Source: CAZKVJ01 sp964556225 (lineage in GTDB: Bacteria; Actinomycetota; Acidimicrobiia; Acidimicrobiales; Ilumatobacteraceae). Taken from it: DNA of 5,637 nucleotides. The stretch covers positions 1-5,637 of the forward strand of contig CAZKVJ010000046.1 of NCBI GenBank assembly GCA_964556225.1, read 5' to 3'. Of this stretch, positions 1-4,735 are shown piece after piece. The position numbers and the translations under genes were made by a program. Every line of letters begins with the position of its first letter. Position 1 is the stretch's first letter. The notes beneath the pieces are model-generated. The model did no database searches. It saw nothing but the letters and a program-made list of their open reading frames with translations, and was not told the DNA's origin.

Positions 1-1498
1 ACACCACCGGGTTCGGGTCCTGGATCGCGGCGCGCAGCAGCCCGTAGGTGTCGGCGGGTGTGGACGGCATGACGACGCTGAGCCCCGGGATGTGGGCGAG
101 CAGCGCTTCCAGGCTCTGGGAGTGCTGGCTCCCGGACGAGCGCCCGGCGCCGAACTGGGTCCGCAGCGTCAGGCCGGTGACCGCCCGCCCGCCGGTCATG
201 AACGGCAGCTTCGCCGCCTGGTTCATCAGCTGGTCGAGGCACACCCCGATGAAGTCGAAGTACATCACCTCGACGACCGGCTTCATGCCCGCCATCGCCG
301 CGCCGACGCCGAGCCCCACGATGGCCGTCTCCGAGATCGGGGTGTCACGCACCCGGTCGCCGAAGCGCTCGCGCAGCCCACGGGTCAGGCCGAACACGTT
401 GCCACCCTCACCGACGTCGATGCCGGCCACGAACACGTCCGGGTCGGTCGCCAGCTCGATCTCCAGCGCCGCCCGGATGGCGTCCATGGTGCGCCAGACC
501 GGCGCGCCGGACGGTGGTGCCGGTGGCTCCGGGTGGATGGGCCGCTCGCGCACGACGAAGTGACCGAGCGTGGACGGGTCCGGCGGGGCGGCGGCCCGGG
601 CCGCGACGATGCCCGCCTCGAGCCGGGCGGCGACCGACTCCTCGAGCGCGGTGATCGCCGCGTCGGTGATCCCCGCCTCGCGCAGCCGGTGGCGATGGAT
701 GGCGAGCGGGTCGTGCTCCTGCTTCCATCCCTCGACCTCTCCGGCGTTGCGGTAGCGCTCCGGGTCGCCCTCGTAGTGGCCGTGCCAGCGGTACGTCGTC
801 GCCTCGACGATCGCCGGACCGCCGCCGGCGCGCACGCTGCCCAAGATGCCGGCCATCGCCTCGGCCGCAGCGACCACGTCGTTGCCGTCGACGGCGATGA
901 ACGGGACGCCGTAGCCGGCTGCCCGCTCGCGCAGCGTTGCCGCGTGCTGGGTCGACGCGGGGGAGAACTCGGCGTAGCCGTTGTTCTCGCACCAGAACAC
1001 GACCGGCAGGTGCCACACGGCGGCGAGGTTCACCGCCTCGTGGAATGCGCCTTGGGCGACGGCGCCGTCGCCGAAGAACGCCACCGCCACCGCGCCGCTG
1101 GCGCGCAGCTGGGCGGCCGTCGCCGCGCCGACGGCGATCGGCAGACCGGCGCCGACGATGCCGTTCGCACCGAAGATGCCGAGCTCGGGATCGGCGATGT
1201 GCATCGAGCCGCCGCGACCGCGGTTGGTCCCGGTGTCCTTGGCCATGAGCTCGGCGAACATCCCCTCCGGGTCGAGCCCCTTGGCGATGCAGTGGCCGTG
1301 ACCGCGGTGGGTGGAGGTGATCACGTCGTCCGCGCGCAGCGGCCAGCACGCCCCGGTGGCCGAGGCCTCCTGCCCGATGGACAGGTGCACGAAGCCCGGC
1401 ATCTCGCCGTCGCGGTAGAGGGTGGCCACGCGGCTCTCGAAGCCGCGGATCGTGACCATCCGCCGGTACATCTCGACGAGGTCGTCCGGGGAGAGCAT
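1..1498 (-). CDS. Fused 2-oxoacid dehydrogenase E1 alpha-beta (C-terminus beyond left edge)
   Basis: This is a ThDP-dependent E1 component, which decarboxylates a 2-oxoacid (or cleaves acetoin) and acylates the lipoyl group of an E2 partner. Starting at the ATG at 1498, 499 codons read without a stop to the edge. Residues 1-300 are E1-alpha: HRGHGH (64-69), GRGGSMHIAD (94-103), the ThDP/Mg motif from GDG (143-145) to NN (172-173), and the loop TYRWHGHYEGDPERYR (235-250). A Pro/Ala-rich linker spans about 304-334. E1-beta follows: DPDVFVAGIDVG (352-363), DTPISE with the probable ThDP-activating Glu390, VGAAMAG (398-404) and HSQSLEA (459-465). The transketolase C-terminal domain should lie past the edge. 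The E1-alpha motifs look most like acetoin/pyruvate dehydrogenases, but the substrate cannot be fixed. There is no Shine-Dalgarno before the ATG, which lies 2 nt after the tetR stop, so translation is probably coupled. I see no ribosome site before the beta part (Met338), so one polypeptide is expected. No E2 or E3 is visible. Confidence 0.92.
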   Translation of the reverse strand, partial: MLSPDDLVEMYRRMVTIRGFESRVATLYRDGEMPGFVHLSIGQEASATGACWPLRADDVITSTHRGHGHCIAKGLDPEGMFAELMAKDTGTNRGRGGSMHIADPELGIFGANGIVGAGLPIAVGAATAAQLRASGAVAVAFFGDGAVAQGAFHEAVNLAAVWHLPVVFWCENNGYAEFSPASTQHAATLRERAAGYGVPFIAVDGNDVVAAAEAMAGILGSVRAGGGPAIVEATTYRWHGHYEGDPERYRNAGEVEGWKQEHDPLAIHRHRLREAGITDAAITALEESVAARLEAGIVAARAAAPPDPSTLGHFVVRERPIHPEPPAPPSGAPVWRTMDAIRAALEIELATDPDVFVAGIDVGEGGNVFGLTRGLRERFGDRVRDTPISETAIVGLGVGAAMAGMKPVVEVMYFDFIGVCLDQLMNQAAKLPFMTGGRAVTGLTLRTQFGAGRSSGSQHSQSLEALLAHIPGLSVVMPSTPADTYGLLRAAIQDPNPVV

Positions 1499-1500
1499 CG

Positions 1501-2118
1501 CTACGAGCGCGCCGCGATCCCGGCGATGAAGATGTCGGCGAAGGCGCTGGCCACCTCCGCCGCTGTGAGCCGCCCGTCGGCCTTGAGCCACAGGTACGTG
1601 TAGTTGTGCATCCCGAGCCAGGCCCGAGCCGTGAGCTTGGCGTCGATGGGCCGGAACTCGCCCGAGGCGATGCCCTCGGTGAGCACGGCCTCGACGTGGT
1701 GCTCGTACTCCCGCCGTCGAGCGCGGAACGCGACGGCGTTGTCGCCGGTGAGCGCCGGGAACTCGTGGAGGAAGACCCAGACGTGGTCGGGGTAGCGCGC
1801 GATCACATCGAGCAGCTCGGTGCCGAGGCGGGCGAGGCGCTCCGAGGGGGTGCCGCCACCGGCGGCCACCCGCTCGGCCCCGGCGAGCACCTCGTCCATC
1901 ACGCGGTCGTGGATGGCGACGAGCAGGTGCTCCTTGGAGCCGATGTAGTAGTAGAGGGCACCTTTGCCGAGCTCGTTGGCCTCGCACAGCTCGGTCGTGC
2001 TGGTGGCGTGGTACCCGCGCCGGGCGATCAGCGTCGCCGACCGGTCGACGATGAGCTGTCGACGGCGTTGCCACTTCGCGCTCCTCGGCGGTCCACCCAC
2101 CGCTTCGACTCGTCCCAC
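1501..2118 (-). CDS. TetR/AcrR-family transcriptional regulator
   Basis: This is a 205-residue protein, normal for the TetR family. The N-terminal DNA-binding domain covers about residues 20-66. It shows the typical pattern ARRGYHATSTTELCE (32-46), then the recognition helix and its end, GKGALYYYIGSKEHLL (51-66). The rest is an all-helical ligand-binding and dimerisation domain ending in GEFRPIDAKLTARAWLGM (153-170) and a final helix. That layout recalls regulators of fatty acid or steroid catabolism such as KstR2/FadR-type TetRs, which respond to acyl-CoA; this is resemblance by eye only. The start is GTG at 2118, chosen because a GAAGGG ribosome site lies 8 nt upstream; another GTG lies six codons downstream. 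It heads an operon with the E1 fusion and is divergent from the acyl-CoA synthetase. The likely operator overlaps its own promoter, so autorepression is expected. Confidence 0.9.
   Translation of the reverse strand: MGRVEAVGGPPRSAKWQRRRQLIVDRSATLIARRGYHATSTTELCEANELGKGALYYYIGSKEHLLVAIHDRVMDEVLAGAERVAAGGGTPSERLARLGTELLDVIARYPDHVWVFLHEFPALTGDNAVAFRARRREYEHHVEAVLTEGIASGEFRPIDAKLTARAWLGMHNYTYLWLKADGRLTAAEVASAFADIFIAGIAARS
2034..2051. repeat. 18-bp inverted repeat inside tetR, sharing the operator core
   Basis: TCGCCGACCGGTCGACGA matches its own reverse complement at 16 of 18 positions. It contains the same 10-mer, CCGACCGGTC, as the intergenic palindrome; the two centres are 140 bp apart. It lies in the codons for the first DNA-binding helix of tetR (around Val24-Thr29). 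It could be an auxiliary autoregulatory operator, or simply codon usage for Val-Asp-Arg-Ser in a GC-rich gene. Confidence 0.3.
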
Positions 2119-2126
2119 TGGCTGAA

Positions 2127-2132
2127 CCCTTC
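2127..2132 (-). promoter_or_regulatory. Ribosome binding site of tetR
   Basis: GAAGGG on the minus strand sits 8 nt before the GTG at 2118. It supports that GTG over the second in-frame GTG six codons later. Confidence 0.5.
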
Positions 2133-2159
2133 GCGCCTCGGTACCGCTTCGCCGGTGCC

Positions 2160-2188
2160 AGGGTACTGTCTCTGTTCCGACCGGTCAG
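2160..2188 (-). promoter_or_regulatory. Predicted promoter of the tetR-E1 operon
   Basis: On the minus strand, CTGACC (plus 2183-2188; four of six matches to TTGACA) is followed after exactly 17 nt by TACCCT (plus 2160-2165), which has the conserved TA...T of a -10 element. Transcription would begin near 2153 and give a leader of about 35 nt. The -35 lies inside the GACCGGTC palindrome. Confidence 0.45.
2164..2169 (+). promoter_or_regulatory. Predicted -10 element for the acyl-CoA synthetase operon
   Basis: TACTGT fits the TANNNT -10 pattern, and a start near 2176 would fall within the operator palindrome. No convincing -35 lies 16-18 nt upstream, which is common in GC-rich actinobacteria but keeps this weak. 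It overlaps the -10 of the opposing tetR promoter by 2 bp, so the two promoters would compete for polymerase. Confidence 0.3.
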
Positions 2189-2190
2189 AA
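2175..2190. promoter_or_regulatory. Candidate TetR operator (16-bp inverted repeat)
   Basis: TTCCGACCGGTCAGAA matches its reverse complement at 14 of 16 positions, with a perfect GACCGGTC core. It lies in the divergent gap between tetR and the acyl-CoA synthetase gene, covers the predicted tetR -35, and sits at the expected start of the rightward transcript. TetR regulators usually bind such a palindrome next to their own gene, so a dimer here could repress both directions. That this TetR is the protein that binds is inferred. Confidence 0.6.
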
Positions 2191-2202
2191 AACTCGAGCG
2201 AG

Positions 2203-2208
2203 AGGAGG
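2203..2208 (+). promoter_or_regulatory. Strong Shine-Dalgarno of the acyl-CoA synthetase gene
   Basis: AGGAGG lies within a GAGGAGGAG run, 8 nt before the GTG at 2217. It fixes that GTG as the start and is the best ribosome site in the window. Confidence 0.8.
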
Positions 2209-2216
2209 AGCACCCG

Positions 2217-3770
2217 GTGCCCACTGCTTCCGGCGCTGCCGATCCGTCGCCGTCCCTCGGCGCCGACCTGAGCTGGGTGCGGCTGCTCGAGCACCACGCC
2301 CGCCGTCGCGCTGACCAGCCGCTCGCGATCTGTGGGGACACGACGGTCACCTACGCGGAGATGGCCGACCGGACCGCGCGCCTGGCCGGTGGGCTCGCCG
2401 CGCGCGGTGTCGGGCCCGCCGATGTGGTCGCCGTGCTCTCGTACAACAGCACCGAGCTCCTGGCCACGATCTTCGCCGCCAACCACCTCGGTGCCATCGC
2501 CATGCCGATGAACTGGCGCCTCGCCGCTGCCGAGCTCCGGTACCTCCTCGAGCACTCGGGTGCAGCGGTGCTCGTGAGCGATCACGCGCTCATCGCCGTG
2601 GCCGGCGAGGCCACCGACGGGCTGAGCCTGGTCCGCGTGTGCGTCACCGACGAGCGCGTCGAGGGCTGGGAGCGCTTCGGCGACCTGGCCGGCTCGCCGC
2701 CCGTGCCCCGCCACGAGGTGCTCGCCGGTGACGTGCACCGGCTGATGTACACCTCGGGCACCACCGGCCGGCCCAAGGGCGTGATGCTGACCCACGCCAA
2801 CCTGGCGTGGAAGAACTACGCCCACATCACCGAGTTCGGCTTCACGTCCGCCGACATCGGGCTCGCCTGCGGGCCGCTGTACCACGTCGGCGCGCTCGAC
2901 CTCGTCACCACGACCATGATCGCCGTGGGCGCGACCACGATCATCCACCGCACGTTCGATGCCGCCGCCGTGGTCGACGAGATCGAGCGCTCTCGGGTGA
3001 CGACGGTGTGGATGGCCCCGGCCATGGTGCGTGCCGTCCTCGACGAGCCCGGCGTGGAGTCCCGCGACCTCTCGTCGGTACGTGTGATCATCGCCGGCGG
3101 CGAGAAGCTGCCGATCCCGTTCATCGAGCGGATCCAGCGCACGTTCCCGTCGGCCTGGCTGGCGGACGCGTACGGACTGACCGAGACCGTCTCGGGTGAC
3201 ACGTTCCTCGACCGCGCCTCGACCACCCGCAAGCTGGGCAGTGTCGGGCGCGCCTGTGCGTACCTCGACCTCGCGATCTGGGACGAGGACGGCGTGCCCC
3301 TCCCCCCGGGCGAGCGCGGCGAGGTGGTGCTGCGTGGGCCCAAGGTCTTCGCCGGGTACTGGCGTGACCCGGAGGCCACCGCTCGCGCGTTCGCCGGCGG
3401 ATGGTTCCACACCGGTGACATCGGTGTGATGGACGACGAGGGGTACGTCTACATCGTCGACCGGCTGAAGGACATGATCGTGTCCGGCGGAGAGAACATC
3501 GCCAGCTCGGAGGTCGAGCGGGTCCTCTACGAGCACGGCGCGGTCGCCGAGGCGGCGGTCGTCGGGCGGCCCGACGAGCGGTGGGGCGAGGTGCCGGTGG
3601 CGTTCGTCGCCCTCCGGGAGGGCCACACGGTCACGGCGGACGAGCTGATCGAGCACTGCCGGGGTCAGCTGGCGCGGTTCAAGGTGCCCAAGGACGTGAC
3701 GTTCGTCGAGGCCCTGCCACGGAACCCGTCGGGCAAGGTGCTCAAGCGCGAGCTGCGAGTCAGCCCGTGA
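2217..3770 (+). CDS. Acyl-CoA synthetase (AMP-forming, ANL superfamily)
   Basis: The enzyme activates a carboxylic acid with ATP to an acyl-adenylate and then transfers it to CoA. At 517 residues it has a normal, complete length. The core motifs are in order: the phosphate loop YTSGTTGRPKG (178-188), the adenine-site motif YGLTET (319-324), TGD (399-401), the hinge region DRLKDMIVSGGENI (415-428), and the C-terminal NPSGKVLKREL (503-513) with probable catalytic Lys507. It resembles FadD-type medium/long-chain or steroid-side-chain ligases (FadD3/FadD13-like) rather than acetyl-CoA synthetase, but the acid cannot be named. There is no signal peptide or membrane segment, so it should be cytosolic. 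The GTG start is supported by a strong AGGAGG. It is the first gene of the rightward operon; its TGA overlaps the SDR start by 4 nt. It is probably repressed by the divergent TetR. Confidence 0.93.
   Translation: MPTASGAADPSPSLGADLSWVRLLEHHARRRADQPLAICGDTTVTYAEMADRTARLAGGLAARGVGPADVVAVLSYNSTELLATIFAANHLGAIAMPMNWRLAAAELRYLLEHSGAAVLVSDHALIAVAGEATDGLSLVRVCVTDERVEGWERFGDLAGSPPVPRHEVLAGDVHRLMYTSGTTGRPKGVMLTHANLAWKNYAHITEFGFTSADIGLACGPLYHVGALDLVTTTMIAVGATTIIHRTFDAAAVVDEIERSRVTTVWMAPAMVRAVLDEPGVESRDLSSVRVIIAGGEKLPIPFIERIQRTFPSAWLADAYGLTETVSGDTFLDRASTTRKLGSVGRACAYLDLAIWDEDGVPLPPGERGEVVLRGPKVFAGYWRDPEATARAFAGGWFHTGDIGVMDDEGYVYIVDRLKDMIVSGGENIASSEVERVLYEHGAVAEAAVVGRPDERWGEVPVAFVALREGHTVTADELIEHCRGQLARFKVPKDVTFVEALPRNPSGKVLKRELRVSP
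3767..3770 (+). other. GTGA start/stop overlap between synthetase and SDR genes
   Basis: The GTG start of the SDR shares bases with the TGA stop of the synthetase. No good ribosome site precedes it, so ribosomes finishing the first gene probably re-initiate here, keeping the two enzymes in proportion. Confidence 0.75.
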
Positions 3771-4681
3771 CGCAGCCCGAGCTGCGCTTCGACGGCCGGG
3801 TCGCCGTGGTGACCGGTGCCGGTCGGGGCCTCGGCCGCGCGTACGCCCGGTTGCTCGGCGCCCGAGGGGCCCGTGTGGTCGTCAACGACCTCGGCGGCAC
3901 CAAGGAGGGCACCGGCGCCGACGCCGGGCCGGCGGCGGAGGTGGCCGGTGAGATCGTGACGGGGGGCGGCGCGGCGATCAGCGACGGCAGCGACGTATCC
4001 ACCGAACAGGGTGCGGCGGCCATCGTCGAGGCCGCGCTCGACGCGTTCGGGCGCATCGACATCGTGGTGAACAACGCCGGCATCATCCGCTGGGGTGACC
4101 TGCCCGACGTCTTCCTCGACGACGTGCGCCGCACCCTCGACGTCCACCTCCTCGGGTCGCTCAACGTGACCAGGGCGGCGTGGCCTCACCTCGTGCGCCA
4201 GGGGTACGGCCGTGTCGTGATGACCACGTCCACCGGCCTGCTCGGCCTCGCCGGCAACCTGGCCTACGCCTCGGCGAAGGCCGGGATCGTCGGGCTGGCC
4301 CGGAACCTGACGCTGTCGGGTGCCCGTCATGGGATCCTGGTGAACCTCATCGCCCCGGTGGCGGCCACCAGGATGGGCGGCGCGGAGGCCGGCGACGGGC
4401 CGCCGGCGATGTCACCAGATCTCGTCGCGCCGATGGTCGCGGTGCTCGCGCACGAGCGCTGCCCGGTGAGCGGCGAGATCCTCGTCGCCGGGGCCGGTCG
4501 CTTCGCCCGGCTCCTCATCGCCGCCACGCCGGGATGGACCGCGACCGACGGCGCACCGTCGCCCGAGGACGTGGCGGCCCACTGGGACCAGATCACCGAC
4601 GAAGCGGGCTACTCCGTGCCGGCCGACCTGAACGAGTGGGCGGCGGCGTTCCTGGCGCACCTGCGACCCTCCGAGGGCTGA
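3767..4681 (+). CDS. SDR-family 3-hydroxyacyl-CoA dehydrogenase, MFE-2 type
   Basis: This is a 304-residue short-chain dehydrogenase with the Rossmann motif TGAGRGLG (16-23), then NDLGG (40-44), NNAG (102-105), Ser155 and the YxxxK pair Tyr167/Lys171. Asp41 at the end of the second strand favours NAD+ over NADP+. NDLGG, the segment HLLGSLNVTRAAWPHL (127-142) and the tail VAPMVAVLAHE...GEILVAGAG (220-244) closely follow the dehydrogenase domain of peroxisomal multifunctional enzyme type 2 (HSD17B4). The likely reaction is therefore 3-hydroxyacyl-CoA to 3-oxoacyl-CoA in beta-oxidation. MFE-2 proteins often add hydratase and SCP2 domains; this one stops after the SDR, so another protein must supply the hydratase. 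The GTG start at 3767 forms GTGA with the synthetase stop. It has no clear Shine-Dalgarno, which points to translational coupling. A steroid dehydrogenase role is an alternative. Confidence 0.88.
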   Translation: MTQPELRFDGRVAVVTGAGRGLGRAYARLLGARGARVVVNDLGGTKEGTGADAGPAAEVAGEIVTGGGAAISDGSDVSTEQGAAAIVEAALDAFGRIDIVVNNAGIIRWGDLPDVFLDDVRRTLDVHLLGSLNVTRAAWPHLVRQGYGRVVMTTSTGLLGLAGNLAYASAKAGIVGLARNLTLSGARHGILVNLIAPVAATRMGGAEAGDGPPAMSPDLVAPMVAVLAHERCPVSGEILVAGAGRFARLLIAATPGWTATDGAPSPEDVAAHWDQITDEAGYSVPADLNEWAAAFLAHLRPSEG

Positions 4682-4708
4682 GGCGCAGCTGGCCCGGCGC
4701 TCGTCTGT

Positions 4709-4718
4709 ACCGGTCGGT
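4709..4718. promoter_or_regulatory. Second operator-like site before the acyl-CoA dehydrogenase
   Basis: ACCGGTCGGT is an inverted repeat, ACCG-2 nt-CGGT. On the minus strand it holds CCGACCGGT, the same 9-mer found in the tetR intergenic operator. It lies just upstream of the possible -10 at 4720, in the position of a promoter spacer. Its symmetry does not extend into the flanks, so it is weaker than the 2175-2190 site. Binding by the same TetR is inferred. Confidence 0.4.
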
Positions 4719-4719
4719 C

Positions 4720-4725
4720 TAACAT
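4720..4725 (+). promoter_or_regulatory. Possible -10 of the acyl-CoA dehydrogenase promoter
   Basis: TAACAT fits TANNNT. A start about 7 nt downstream (near 4732) would leave only a few bases before the ATG at 4736, a near-leaderless mRNA. This would explain the missing Shine-Dalgarno. The -35 position (around 4697-4702) is poor. The gene may instead be read through from the SDR, as no terminator hairpin with a T-run is seen in the 54-nt gap. Confidence 0.35.
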
Positions 4726-4735
4726 CGCCCGCGCC

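Noticed and set aside
497..589. Possibility that the alpha-beta junction is a frameshift artefact joining two genes
   Set aside because: The same frame is maintained on both sides, the linker has no stop, and no ribosome site precedes the beta part. A clean fusion is the simpler reading, though raw data could still test it.
408..1349. Minus-strand frame of 313 codons overlapping the E1 fusion in another register
   Set aside because: The product is dominated by Arg/Gly/Ala with no motif. The true frame shows the ThDP-binding and E1-beta signatures without interruption.
92..1603. Long open frame (503 codons) on the plus strand opposite the E1 fusion
   Set aside because: It lies in antisense codon register with the E1 gene, is rich in Arg/His/Asp/Gly with no recognisable domain, and is a typical shadow of a GC-rich coding strand.
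2028..3656. Long open frame (542 codons) on the minus strand opposite the acyl-CoA synthetase, running into tetR
   Set aside because: The synthetase on the other strand has every family motif and a strong ribosome site. The antisense product is low-complexity and matches no family I know.
3581..3766. Upstream extension of the SDR gene into the synthetase
   Set aside because: The frame is open, but the extension would overlap the synthetase C-terminal domain. The SDR fold begins just after the GTG at 3767.
4682..4735. Rho-independent terminator after the SDR gene
   Set aside because: Short GC-rich complementarity exists (GCGC/GGCGC), but there is no stable stem followed by a T-run.
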